Below, piece by piece: positions 26,144 to 39,079 of a stretch of 64,000 nt of DNA; within the stretch, counting starts at the first letter, position 1; the number at the start of each line of letters is the position of its first letter. Under the pieces are notes generated by a model that saw only the letters and a program-made list of their open reading frames with translations, had not been told where the DNA came from and searched no databases. The DNA lies in contig NC_135778.1 of assembly GCF_028453695.1 (NCBI RefSeq), positions 36,383,214 through 36,447,213 of the forward strand, given 5' to 3'. The translations under genes were made by a program, and so were the position numbers. This DNA is from Augochlora pura. Lineage: Eukaryota > Arthropoda > Insecta > Hymenoptera > Halictidae.

Positions 26144-26323
26144 GATTCGATTTATTCTGTTTCTCTTCTTTCTTTATCTTTTACTGAATCGTGTCCCTTA
26201 CAGCCGTTCCGGCGTTTCTCTGATTCTGAACAGAATCATCGTCGAGGAAGTATGCAGTTACCATCGTTGCAATTCTCATACCCTTCGACTTTCCAATTCT
26301 CCATTTATTGGTTTCGATGATAC
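26144..26323 (-). other. 5' UTR exon part of the UNC-93-like gene
   Basis: On the minus strand, a clear acceptor (TTTTGGTATTGCAG) lies just before 26323, about 180 bases upstream of the ATG at 26143. This implies that at least one further non-coding exon lies upstream. Confidence 0.45.
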
Positions 26324-26993
26324 CTGCAATACCAAAATAATTTATTTAGCTGACACGCGCCGTTAATTTTCGTACAATTAAATTTTCTTTACTCGCATGA
26401 ACGATCAGATTGAAAAAGTGATATTACTCGATTTTATACTTGGTTCATTAAAATACAGTGTTGCAAAATATTCAAAGCAATGTCATAAGATCAAGTTACT
26501 GTTTCGAATAAGAAGAAATAGCGAACGTCTGAGAAACAATATCCAGTAATTACAAACGTTAACTCGATCATCTAAATAGTAATTTCGAAAATCGGTCAAT
26601 TAACACTGTCACAGTTGTCTCGCCTGCGGCGCAACATCCGAACGAGAAATACTCAATGAAAAAGAAGACGATGAGCGTGACTCGACGAAACCGCAAGGTG
26701 ATCGAAAAACTTCCATAAAGCCAGAAGAATCATCGTTCGCTGTGGAAATGATTCCCAGTAGGCTGACCGATTCAGTGCGATTCTGCTCGGAACAGTTTTG
26801 TGCAACGGCAATCGCAGGTGTCCGCTACGAAACGGTAAGACGATCCCGTGGTGCCGATACTCTGTGGGAGTCTTGCATAATTTAGCCAACGATTCCCGGA
26901 GTATAGTCGCGCCTCCAATTATGCGGCGAATAGGGGAAAAAAAGGAGATAAAAATCCGGTAAGTCATCTGTGGAACCTTGAACGAGAACTTAC

Positions 26994-27250
26994 GACGGAA
27001 CAACTGTTAACATAATGAGCGCGCCGCACCGCACCGCGCCGACGGCCTTGATATCAGCCCCGCGGAGTGGTTTTCGACCAATCGTGATAGCGCGACAATC
27101 GACAGGCTGTCATATCGAAAATGCAGATCGATGCAAATCCGTCGAACCGACTTTGGTTCGCCGCTCTGCCGATCCGTTGCAGCTTCCGTCTCCGAACGGG
27201 ATAAAATGTAACGAGCGCTATTGGTGCCGCCGCGGTGTTGCTGCTCATTA
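26994..27250 (-). promoter_or_regulatory. Possible promoter / non-coding first exon of the UNC-93-like gene
   Basis: A CpG- and GC-richer block than its surroundings ends, on the minus strand, in a consensus donor (CCGTC/GTAAGTT) at 26993. It is placed suitably to join the acceptor at 26324. There is no conserved coding frame. A plus-strand GTAAGT also occurs nearby (26960), so the assignment is tentative. Confidence 0.3.
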
Positions 27251-27612
27251 ACAAGCATTAACATATCGTTGCGTAATTCCGAAACGATTTTATTTCAACA
27301 CTCTTTCAGCAAACATTCTCTCTCCATGTACTGGGAATCGCGAGGCGAAACTGAAGCGAAGAATATTTCATCAACCCTCGGATAGCAGACCTGGGTCACC
27401 AGAGACGATCCCATTATTTATTCGTACGCCGCTGAATAAATGGTATTTCTGGACTGCTGACCTCTATGCAAATTCGCGTTTTCAAGGACTAATTAACCAA
27501 GAAGTTTGGTGGTAGTTTGCTACCTTGATAAACGCTCTTACCAGAAATAAACGTTCGTATTAAGGTAACTCTTTCTCTTTCTCTCTCTCGGTCATTGGTT
27601 CGTATAAATTTT

Positions 27613-27780
27613 ATATTTTACAATATTAGCATTAAACAATATTCATTTTATTTTACTTATTTTATTCATCGCGAAAGATATTTAATATTAAAAAATTATA
27701 TAATAATATCTCAATAATACATAGTAAATTATTGGTTGCCATGACAACCGATTTACAGACTACCAGCCGGTTTCTGTTAA
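27613..27780 (-). repeat. TTAA element family B, partial copy
   Basis: The internal block (ATTTTACTTATTTTATTCATCGCGAAAG, through TTGCCATGACAACCGATT) matches, in reverse orientation, the left part of the complete family B element at 54788. It also matches the partial copies at 40030 and 43510. It ends in a degraded terminus CCAGCCGGTTTCTGTTAA. Confidence 0.5.
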
Positions 27781-28304
27781 TCCTTTTCACCGTTTTAAAT
27801 TACACCTATTTATCTTCGCCATAGATCCGTACAGTCTGTAATGTGCCTATTGCAGTATAAATCAAGTAGACCGCAAGGGTTGTTTTTCAATACTAAACGT
27901 GCTTTGTCAGACTGTCAAACTATCGGTATGTCAGAGTCTTATTTTTGTATATTGTTTTATGAGGAACAAAATGCAGGGAAACTCGATTGTTGAGAGGACT
28001 CTGAAGCTACAACTGAAGAATATATATGCACTATGTACGCGTTAATTATCTTTCTTGTATTCCGCCGATCCATAGTTGCCATAATTGCACTGAGATTCAC
28101 CGTCTATTAACGGCTAAGGAATCATAAGTATTATTGCACGAGGATGTGATTCGTTATGCAGAAACGAAGCCGTGATTGTGAATATAGAATTTGTCTCGTG
28201 CACAATTCCATTCCTGGAAAAGTCGCCGCCGAGAACACGTATGCTACACACGCGTTTATGTTTACTTTAAGTAGAAACTGCACACAAATGAACAAACCCA
28301 GCCG

Positions 28305-28432
28305 ATCTCTTTCAAGCGTCACGCATTTCGTCAAACACTGCAGTACGTGTTCAATTTCTTTAAAAATGGAGTCTCGCGTGGAACCACTTCACTCCCTGTG
28401 CCGCGCTTATTTTTACAATTTACGATTTACTT
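28305..28432 (+). repeat. Inverted dispersed repeat, copy 1
   Basis: About 128 bases align, by eye at high identity, with the reverse complement of 33233-33356. Shared blocks include TCTCTTTCAAGCGTCACGC, CGTGTGGAACCACTTC (with one change) and TTTACAATTTACGATT. Both copies keep a short open frame (M..RVEPL.SL...Y.YNLR), but differences fall at all codon positions and include CpG-decay changes. A mobile-element fragment is therefore more likely than a gene. Confidence 0.7.
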
Positions 28433-31400
28433 TTAATGAAAGTTTGTACGCGTTTTCGTGGACAAAACCCGAAGCACTTTGTACAGGCATTTTTACGAAA
28501 GTTAGAGCATTTAACCCTTCGCAGTCGGGGCTATGATTTACAGCTCTTAACAATTTGTTAAAAATAATCAAAGGGTTAGAACTAAATGATATTTTCTGTT
28601 ATTTGCAGCACTTGGGAATAGAACGATGTTGCGTTTAAATTTATTCAATTCTCGTCTCTACAATTTTTTTGAAGATTTTTGTAGATTTTATACATTTCTG
28701 AAATCTGGCAATCGCATGGTACAACTCGCTATAACACAGGATACGACATTATGGTTGTCGCGTTCAATGCTTTTATTATAACATCTTAATAAAGCGTTTC
28801 ATGTGTACGTTTGTGTTCATAGTGTAAATATCGATCGTTTATCTTTGGAACGCTTTGCAGATATTCGATATTCGTATCATCCTAGCGTAGAATACTCTTC
28901 ACTTTAAATAACGCTTTAATGTCGAGCAATTTTAGAAATACTATTCGCGATAATTGGCCTGCGGATATTTCTGTCAATTCCCCCTTTCGTACGTAGTTTT
29001 AATAAAGCGAGCGTCTAACAGTAGTCAACGATACTTGTAAAGTATATACATTCTTTATTAATGTAATAATATTATATAATACCATTGATTAAAGTTGAGT
29101 CTCTAATAAAATATTACAGATTTTATATTTCGAAAGCAATGTATACTATTTTGCTTTTTCTATAGTTCTTGTTTTACGGAGTTAATGAATTTGACAAACG
29201 CACGGCTCGAAGATATATAATTCTTAGTTGTACAATTTCTATGCAAGTGTATTAATAAAATACAATTACAGCATTGAGCTTTTTGACAGATCGCCTCTCA
29301 GGGAATATAGTAAAGCGCACGAAGCTACCGGGATTATGTTCCTATTAGTATACACGATACAAATAGGATCGATAGATTGACTATCCAATGCAATAACGGC
29401 GTAATTGCTTCAGGTTGCAATTGGTACAAAATTATATAAATGTGATGAAGTCTGATACTATTAGCCTTTCTAGATTATAGCTAGAAAATCGATGATTACA
29501 TTAACAAATCAATTATAGTGGTGGCTGTTCGATAAATGGGTAGCAACAATTTCGAACTTGTGACAAAGTAGACCGTGACAAAATTGCTTTCATATTCATA
29601 GGGATCGTTTTACTTTGCGTTTCCATTTTAATAAATATTACTTTCGTTTATTATTACGTTCCGCTGTTTTTACCATAATAGGTTCATCTCTATGAAACTG
29701 TCACAGCAAAATGTGTCTTCTCTCTGTTAACTTATTCCTCCTTTCTCTGCTATGAATACTTTTCAAACCTTTTGACCACCGCCGTGCATAATAATATTGA
29801 TTTCTTTTACGCTCCTTTTTTTATACAAAATGCTCAGGAATGTCTGCTACACGTAATTAATTTACTTCCATCATTATGCTCCTAATACTTTATCCTCTTA
29901 CACTTATCTACTTTCTCCGTTACTCATTTCATTTTGTTAACCCTTTAGATCGTAACAACGACTCAGACTCGCGACAAACATTTCGTATATAATCTAATAA
30001 ATACGACTGCCAATTGTTTCTAAAAAATCGACAGAAAATTAGCATCTTTTGTAACTAAAATCTGGGAACGAAAGTAAATGAATGAGAATGGTTTATTAGC
30101 AAATACAGATCTGTAACATGTATACATATATATTATTTATTATTATTGTCTCGAATCATACGAAGCTCATACAGCACAGTACGACGTTTTACTTTTACAT
30201 GTATGTAATTATATATAATATCGAGGCCTTTAATATCAGATTTAGCTAGGAAGGAGCCAAAACAAAATGGTGTATACTACTTATCTAGCATTCGAAATTA
30301 TGAATTTGTTATTTGATATAAGAAATATGCTTTTCAGATTTCAGAACGGTTCGCTTGCGAAGTATCAGTTTTAAAACCTGCGACCTTCGTCGCGTATTAA
30401 GGGTTGTCACAGTTCACTGGTAACAGTTTCAGCAACGGAGAAGCTCCACAAATACGTAGAGATTGCCAAACAAGAATCCCCAAAATTTTCAGACAATCAC
30501 GCCGACTCGTTCAATTGTAAGTAAAACATCAATTTGCATCACTAGCGATTACTTTACCAACCCTGTTACTTGAAAGAAATTGATTTTCAAACACGATCCT
30601 AAAATCGTGATACATATTACGATAGTTGCGTTAGACAGACAACGTGTTAAGGATGTTCCGATCTCAGGGGCAACAGAAATTACAGAAAAATATACCGAAT
30701 GGATGAAGAATCAAAAAGAAGATCAGACTTACTCTCTGATAGCCGAGCTGCACAATGGACGAGGACACAACATGGTGGTTTCCACGACAACGAGACAGCA
30801 GCTGGACAAACGGGATCATCTTCGAGCACGACGCGGGATTACTATAGCATTGAGCTTACGATCGACGGACGATATTTATTACGGAACCCTGTATCGTCGA
30901 ACACATGTATAAACACACGAGCTTCCGAACTGTCAGTGATCGTAGCTGCTGCGAGGGTAGCTGTGCTGCGCGAGCTAGCCGCGGTGACGATTCCGAAACA
31001 TTCGACCGATTCACGTACGGAAGACGCAATCAACGCGTCCGCACATCACCTTTACCATTATTCGCAACGTATTTATAACACTTGTCTCCGCGGTGTGTAT
31101 CGCAACGGTGATCGATAAGCAGGTTGTACAGGGAACCGCAGGAACAAGCGTACGGATATAAACAGCTCGGAGAAAGTTGTCTTGCGAAGAACACGAGACG
31201 ATCTTTCTTCCACCGTGTACGTTGCACCAGCAACGCGAGCCTGAACTAGTCACACGAGCGAGCCGACGACTTCCACGACCCGGGTGCCCGCCGAGTCGTC
31301 AAAACGACGTAGAGAGTATCCGTGATAATACTCTGTCCGGATTCTTCCTGCTCCGAACTTCGTCTCACAATGGTCCGAACGAACTCGTTACGAAAAAACC

Positions 31401-33232
31401 ACTGTCCGTCGCGAGATCATGCCGCAACGTGCCGTTGTCGATCGTCGAATTTAGAAATGATCGAGAGGCGTCGGAGGGGTAGCAAAGGGTTGCGGCAAAC
31501 GTTCCTGGTGCCTCCGAACGAAAGCACAACAGCGAGAGCGAGGTTCCCTTCGGCTGAACTCGGTGATCCTCGCCGTGGCTCGCTTCTCCCTTGGCTCCAT
31601 TCTCCTCACTCGATATGGTCGATAACAGGGAGAGTGCGTACTGCATCCTCATTCCTCGATTCCTGCGAATCTTGAGCGCACGCGAGTGGAACGAACGCCG
31701 GAGGAATCCGAGGCTTTTGTTCCAGCAAGCATCGGTATGTCAACCGGTGCGATCTATGCGAACCCGAGCGTGAAATGGTCCTGACGGTTCCGATCTACGT
31801 TTGATTCGACGATGGAACGAGGGCTCGACCATGGCTCCATGCTGCTCTCTAGCCACCCGAAACCCCTTTAGCTTCTCAGTTGGCTCGTGCCATTGTCGAT
31901 TCTTGGATACCACGATTTTGATGGCCGTCCTCGCGGTTACGACGCCCAGTAATGCCCTCGAATAATGCGGTTTTATGTACAGTTACTGCCGGTAATATCC
32001 CGGCCACCCTTTAAGACGCAATAACTTTTTTAGGACCGAACCAACCCGGATAGCGTAAGGATGCTTTTAAAACGACTCGAATATGATACAAACGGTCTAG
32101 AAACGTCTAATGTTACAAATCAAGACGTATTAACACTTAACACCGTGGTCACAGATGCATGCCCCGTGACGCGGCGTGTATTCGCTTATTTTCCTTGTAT
32201 TTCACAAAATAGCTAGCACAAAATAGGTTTGTGTTATTTTATCTCAACATTATAAACAAATATTCAATAGCAAATTCAATATTATAAACTTAAAATAATT
32301 ATTTAATTTTTCTAAATTTCAGTGCCAGTGAATATCAGTGAATATCGGCGCCGGTGTCAACGTGTTGATCCTGACATTTCGACGACAGAAGATCCATATT
32401 TCCTTTCGATTTAATGGAAATGATTGACAGCGGTATTTATAGAATTGTGTACGAAATGCTCGTCACGAGACTGCCTCGTTATTATAATGCAAAGGGTTAA
32501 ACTGCTGCAAAATAAGAGTGTTTTATGTACACGGTTTAAGTAAGAACGACAATCAATTCAAATGCAATTTATTACTAACTAACAAATGCGATTTTTGTAA
32601 AAAAAATCGCTATGGACTTCACATTTCATGAGAAGACGTAAAAAAATATTTTGAAAAATAAATATTACCGAAAGACAGGAAAAAGTTTTAGAAAAGTGAG
32701 TAAAAAGAATAGCTTGAAAATTTATAAATAAAAATATCGAGCGCACGTTGCAATGAATGTCTCTCGTAGATCTCATAGTTTCCAATCTAATATATGGAGG
32801 CATGGTTGGCGTCCTAATTATCGGCGCTGGTATTTAAGGTCTCCTCGGCCACGCGTTCCGAAGTCTTGCTCTCGTTCCTGAAAATCAGATTTGGTTCAAG
32901 CTTCGGAGTATGTATCTCGCCGGCGAATCGACTCCGGCTTCCAGACCATTGGAAGTTATGGTCGCGAAGCGTAGATATCCGGGTCAAACTCTGCATAACA
33001 TCGCGCATACCACGCCTGTGAAACGGAAGGCAAGTGGCATTGAGCTGAATTGAAAGGGACCGATCGGAGGGGAACGGTCGCTAAAAGTAAAGCATGCGTG
33101 AACATTTTCGACCCCCCTCGGCCACTTCTGCGCCAACGATGAGTTCGCCACGGTTGCTAACAGACTCCTGCGACTCCGATTCGAAGCATAGTGTCGCAGA
33201 GTTGTGTCTGTTGAAGTCGCAAAAAATAAACA

Positions 33233-33356
33233 ATCGTAAATTGTAAAGATAAACGTGGAACAGAGAGCGAAGTGGTTCCACACGAGTCTTCATTTTTCAA
33301 AGAAATCGAACACATAATGTAGAGCTCGTCGAAACGCGTGACGCTTGAAAGAGATT
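33233..33356 (-). repeat. Inverted dispersed repeat, copy 2
   Basis: Partner of 28305-28432 in opposite orientation, 4.9 kb away. It includes the frame MKTRVEPLRSLFHVYLYNLR on the minus strand. The GC-rich flank (33000-33230) is not obviously shared. Confidence 0.7.
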
Positions 33357-34056
33357 GTGTCTGTTATTTTATCGATTTGAAATGCGAAACAGAAGGAAGC
33401 AATTGGACTCTTATGCGTATTTTCGAGGACTCGCGGAACTCGCGGACAGTTAAAAGAAAGAATGGACGCTGCTTAATCACGTGTCCTCGATCTAGAATAA
33501 AATCCCCCTAGGAAGCGGACATGTTCCGCCTGAAATTCCCGCCGCCAAAGTCATTCAATTAACGTTGGATACATTCTCAGCGTCCCCTAATGCCTGAAAC
33601 AAACAGCAACGTTGCGCAACATTTTTTTCTCATAGTCTTCCACGACTTTGACCTTTAATTAAAATTCCCCTTGCCGCGAGCCGGGCACGAGACGCATTTC
33701 GTTTCCCTCTCGCAAAAAAGCATCGAATAAACCGTGACAACACGGAAACGTTTGCCGTGAACCATCATCCGAATTTCTTGCGCGCAGCCAATTCAATTTT
33801 TATTCCTTCGCTCTCATAAAGTATTTTTCTTTCGGCAACGAACAGGATATGACCGCAATACGACATTACGTCAATTATAGTAATATTAACATTGAATATT
33901 CATCGTTGATACGATTGCGTTGAAATCACCGCATTCTGCACAACCTACTGCCTTTATATATGTATACATATATTCATAAATTCTTCGCACTTTCATTTTC
34001 CCTTCTACGTGACTCGTTTCGAAATTCCATTAGGAAATAGATGGATTGCTACGCAG

Positions 34057-34200
34057 TTAACCCTTTGCGCTCGATGCCATTCTGACTGTGAATCTGAAAC
34101 GATTTTCCTGGCTCGCACTGTTTCCATTCTACATGTAACAAAAGTGTACTTTAATGCATACGAAATTCATTCTTGCGACTCGTACCAACAGTTTCAACCC
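34057..34200 (+). repeat. TTAA element family A, left end
   Basis: Starts TTAACCCTTTGCGCTCGATG, then follows the family pattern (CATTCTGACTGTGAATCTG, TTTCCTGGCTCGCACTG, internal AAAGTGTACTTTAATGCATA). The right terminus is degraded or lost. Confidence 0.6.
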
Positions 34201-35001
34201 CAACCATCTTATTTATCATTTACAGGCGCAAGATGTCGAATGACGATGCAGTTAGGTCACAAGAGGCGTCCATTTTAATTGCAAATGGAATTCCAAATTG
34301 TTCCATACAATGCCCGACGATCCGACGCTCGCTCTATGCTTTTATCGCGTGATCCATCTGTTGAAAATAAACTAATGGATTGCAGAAACGAAGAATCTAG
34401 GAAAGTATAGTTCGCTGGTCATGATGCATTGCGAACGTTTTCGTGCGCTATCGTTGGTCGAGTTCTGTTATTAAACCATCTTTGGAACAATAACGTGCCT
34501 CAAGGAGAGTCTACGAACTCCTTTGTTGCATGTCGAGTTGATAAACACCTGACAGGAGGAGAATCGTATAGTTAAGTGTGTCAATGTTACGCCGATAACG
34601 CAACGAGCATAAGCCATGCATGTCTGTTTAACTGCCAGGTTAATCACCTCTCTCGGTTGGATATCGAGTCATTTTTCCTTGCCGAGAGGAGATAATTGTC
34701 ACTCCCCAAGGATTGTCAAACTGTAATAATAGCAGATTACGCGTCACTTTATGGTCATCCCGAACGTTATCTTCGCGAGTCGAACGCGTCGACTGCTTGA
34801 ATCTCCGACAAAATCGAACGGATTTCACTCTGGATAAGTTTATCGCAGTGATTAGTAGACTGCGGATTTTATATATTTATTATTCAGACGTGAAGGTGAC
34901 ATTTAAGATTGGCAAGGCGTTAACAGTACTTTTTAATAGTATCGAGAGCAGTAATGAGAACTCTCGAATTAGTTTTAGTCATTTCGAATATGCATCCACT
35001 A

Positions 35002-35213
35002 GAATTAAAGTTAATTAGATGATAGAACATCAGTCGATTATTTTAGCGATAAATCAAGCTACGGAAGAATTATTTATCTCTTATTAAATGGAGGCATTCG
35101 CAATAAACAGAGTACTGTATCGCCTTCGCAATTCTTCTTCAGACTGTTTCTACCGAGCTTTACAAATTTTAATTTTAAATTATTCTTCAAGTCGAATTAT
35201 CTCATCAGTACTA
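35002..35213 (+). repeat. Long inverted repeat, left arm
   Basis: About 210 bases whose reverse complement recurs at 36287-36510 with only scattered mismatches and one short indel. Shared blocks include AAATGGAGGCATT.GCAATAAAC and CTTCAGACTGTTTCTACCGAG. The spacer is about 1.07 kb. Confidence 0.85.
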
Positions 35214-36286
35214 ATTGCTTAAATTTTCCTACAACAGTTGATAAATTAATTCTGTGATATAATCTTCCTCCGGTTCGTGCTGAATTTATACATTTATACA
35301 TATTAAGGTCTTTTAACGCCTTAGTAATATCCATAGTAGAATCATACAGTTTTTGTTTCTTGTATTATCTTTATTTACTTTCGTTAAAATTTTTATCAGA
35401 CTTGCTATCATAACGTAAAGGGTTAACATCGCGTGATACGCAATTCTTGGTACACCCTGTAGAATCGTTTCGCTAAATAGAATGATAAAACGCGTTTTCT
35501 AACCGGCCAAAGTGAGACGTATATAAAAAGTACGCATAAACAAAGGCGTTATTCACTGAACATAAAAAAGTACGCGTAAATTAAGGAATGAGCGTGTTGC
35601 TTTTGCGTCGAACGCTTTGTTAGTCCCCGTTATCGACTCTTTGTAAAAATCGATTGAGACCAAGCAGCATCCGACGATATTAAAACACCGAATTTCAACT
35701 TGTCAGATATTTCCTGTACTCTGCACAAATGTGCGATCGTTATTGGTTAAGCAAATGTCGAACACTGAATCATCGTTTTCATAGATACGAGACGGTGAGA
35801 TCGTATCCGATGCACGAGCCATTCGAAGCAATCGCTAAGGTAATCTTCGCGCGATCCTCAATTGGGTCGGCTCACTTGGCTTTTTATTCCCTTCTTTAAT
35901 AGAATACGATGCACTTTAATCGAGCCAGGCATCGTGTTTGTTTCTGCCAGTCCGTAGATCTCTTTTTACGCTGACACGTGTCTCGTTCTGCGATTCCCAC
36001 GTCTATGGGAAACTCCGACCTCATTAACGTCCCGTATTCCCAATTTATTGGACCGACGCCCGCGCCAGAATATAGAAATCATTCTCTGTTCGTTACAAAA
36101 AATCGCACCTGTTCTACATCAAACATTCTCCTTTACGATTTCATATTTCAAACAATGTTCGCTTCGTCTTTGGAAAATTTTCAAAGTATCTTTCGAGTGA
36201 ATTTTTAAATTGTCACTTTGTTTATTCTTAGCTTTATCGAGATTATGTCAAACAGGTATACCGTATGCGCATTTTTGATATCATTT

Positions 36287-36510
36287 CTGAATGGATAATT
36301 CGACTTGAAGAATAATTTAAAATTAAAATTTGAGAAGCGTCTTTTGACACCGCTCGGTAGAAACAGTCTGAAGAACAATTGCGAAGGCGACACAGTACTT
36401 TGTTTATTGCAAATGCCTCCATTTAATAAAAAATAAATAATTCTTCCCCAGTTCGTTTTATCGCTAAAAGCATCGATTAATGTTCTATCATTTAATTAAT
36501 TTTAATTGTA
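36287..36510 (-). repeat. Long inverted repeat, right arm
   Basis: Reverse-complement partner of 35002-35213. Together they bound a 1.5 kb unit that could be a foldback-type element or an inverted duplication, and would form a long double-stranded stem if transcribed through. Confidence 0.85.
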
Positions 36511-36549
36511 GAGAGTATTAGTAATAATTCAAAATTCACCGCAGAATTA

Positions 36550-37060
36550 TAACCAAAAGTGTCAGAAGACATTCTCGTTAACGATTCACATTTCCATCTT
36601 TTTTCCCCTGCAAGTAATTTTTCAGTCGATTGTTTCTCTTATCTTAATAATCGTTAACCGATCCACGAAGACGAGACTTTGCATAGAAATCCACGGTTCA
36701 CACTTTCTATTGTTAACACTTTACTTGGCCGCGGCTTCGCACGCATCTCTGCCGTTTGCCGAGATATAATTTACAAGAAATCATGTATATTAATGAAGAT
36801 TAACGACATTTGTACGTTATTTTCCTATTAGAAAATCTTCTAACCGATTGTCTCCATTATCTTGATTTTCATTAAATAATCTATGCTAACAGACTGCTGT
36901 ACAAACGACTTCTTGTACACTTAAGGCATTTGCAAATCCGATTTGCAAAGCTACAAGATAACATTTATGTTAATAATGATTAATGACATCTTTACATGAA
37001 TTTTCCCCAAGGTATCTTTTAGTCGACGAAACAAATTTCTTTGTCTCGGTTTTCGTAAAA
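36550..37060 (+). repeat. Diverged tandem repeat, about 185-bp unit, three copies
   Basis: Similar blocks recur at roughly 185-base steps. ACAAGAAATCATGTATATTA with GAAGATTAACGACATTTGTAC (36775) parallels ACAAGATAACATTTATGTTA with TGATTAATGACATCTTTACA (36953). The following TTAGTCGACG-like segment has counterparts near 36625 and 36840. Divergence is high, so copy boundaries are approximate. Confidence 0.5.
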
Positions 37061-38903
37061 CGAAATCTATGAAAATGGGAATTTGTTATAAATACCTTCA
37101 GATTATCGACAATTTTACCCTTAATCGAACAAATTATTTCGATCAATGTAATGCAATAATTTTATCCAAAATTAATATTTAAAAGACAATGATGAAATTA
37201 GTTTATTATTTTAGTACTCATTGTTTAATAAATTAGTTTTTCTATTTTGAAAAAATTCGTTGTTATTGTAATTCAAAATTGAATATCATCGTTATACATT
37301 ATACATTAAAATAACTAATCTAAGTTTTCGTTTTAGGCTAAAATAAAAAATTTCAGAGACGCAATTTGCTTAATTTAAAAAAATTTTTTCGTCTCGTTTT
37401 AGTTAATTGCGATTTTTATAAATATTTTTGGTGTTTATTGTCTTTTGATCTAGACCCCGTAACATCCCAAAAATTGTTCAAGTCCTTTGGGCCAATTCTA
37501 ATAGTGTTACAATGTTTCAGGAAGGCGTTCGAGTAATTCCGAAAGCCATTGCAGCCCCATCGCGTGAAAAATCCAAAATTTGAGCGGTTCGTCGCGAGTC
37601 CCACCTTCCGTCAATCCGCGAACGATCATCGGGGAGAGGACCTTGGAAATCGAAGATCAAGAGTACTCCGTGCTCCCACCATAAGCAGAAAACGCGAGAA
37701 TACTTAGCTATTAGTGCAGCCTCTGTTGGTGGTGCCCCTTCCTCGATCCTATTCGCGGAAGGTCCAATCCTTGGACACTTTCTTATAAATGAAGGTTGAC
37801 CGGCGTCTCGTTTCTCATTTAACGCTCCATCCCTCGCAGTCAGAGGGATCGATGCGTTCGATAGACGCGCGTACACGTACCCGAGAGTTCGCACGTTCCT
37901 CCATTGTGCCGTGAACCGAATTGAACAGTGTGACTCCCCGACAGTTTATCCCTGGAATTTTGCGAGAGCTATCGGAATCGTGTGCGCCGCCGCTTCAAAC
38001 ACGTATGTATCCGTCAGGATTCGTTTCTTGCTGGCATAACGTCTGCGATACAGATAATTATAACGTGAGACGGTAGGTCAATTCTTCCTGTGATCAGTGG
38101 TCGATTATTATAGGCTTTGTCCAACGAACAAAAATTCGAGAGTTGCTTTATACTATCGGTTTTTGAATAAATTAATTTCGAGGGAACAGTCAAATTCTAT
38201 TATATGCATTTTCTTAATTCATTGTAAAAAATGGGTGGATTGATTATTAAGTTTATGCATGATTTAAGTATGATTTTTAAATTTATTTATTTTAAAATTC
38301 AGAGTCGAAAATCTTGCATAAAAATTCCTATTTTCTCTCACAGTAGAAAGTTTATATTAATTTATTATATTATACACTAGCTGTTTGTACATTTTATTTG
38401 GGGTCTGTCGTGACCCCAGTATACTAGTAATTTTTGTAAAAGTCATCCTATCTATTAATAGTTAATAAAAATAGTTGACACGCAGTACTACTCTAAAAGT
38501 TTTGATCAAATATCTCAAGCTTCGTTTCTTTGTGTTTGTGAAAGGCTCGAGCGAATCTGCGATATCTTCGATATCCTTCAAAGTCCCCAAGGTGAAGGGA
38601 GGTTACTACATTACGTATCGGCGTTACAATTCCCAACACCAAACACGCCTTCTCTAAACGAAGTCCGGTTGAATAACCTCTGTGCCAGGAATTTCTACTT
38701 TAGATTGTTTCAAAGGCCATTGTAAAGGTTGCAATATCGGATTACTGTTATTGTAATTATATTCAATTTTATTGTTATTTATTAAGTTATTAGTTATTAT
38801 CGTATTTAGTTATCACATTGTTATTATATTCAATACAAAATTATTATCGACTTCCTGGAGGTAAATCAAACTTGCGATTTTACTCTTTCCACCGAGAGTT
38901 CAT

Positions 38904-39079
38904 TTAACCCTTTGCACTCAAGACGTGACTCTATGGCGCTATTAAAGACGTTGTAACACGTTCCAAGATTATTTTTATAAATATCGTCAAAGCTTAGAAA
39001 TAATTAAAATTAATATACAAGTCGCGAGACTCAATTTCATATCATATTATATTAAATGGCTTCGAGTGCAAAGGGTTAA
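38904..39079 (+). mobile_element. TTAA element family A, complete (176 bp)
   Basis: Bounded by TTAA on both sides with inverted termini TTAACCCTTTGCACTCAAG and CTTCGAGTGCAAAGGGTTAA. No coding capacity. The TTAA duplication with CCC-starting termini is typical of piggyBac-superfamily elements, so this is best read as a piggyBac-type MITE. It serves as the cleanest reference copy of the family in this window. Confidence 0.75.

Noticed and set aside
31177..31675. Overlapping plus- and minus-strand frames of about 100 codons at 30.7-31.8 kb
   Set aside because: Several frames on both strands are open together, as expected in GC-rich non-coding DNA. It may be promoter or 5' UTR sequence, but no frame is preferred.
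37517..37894. 125-codon minus-strand frame in a GC-richer block
   Set aside because: Starts at a non-ATG codon, has no recognisable domain, and overlapping frames are also open; GC content explains its length.
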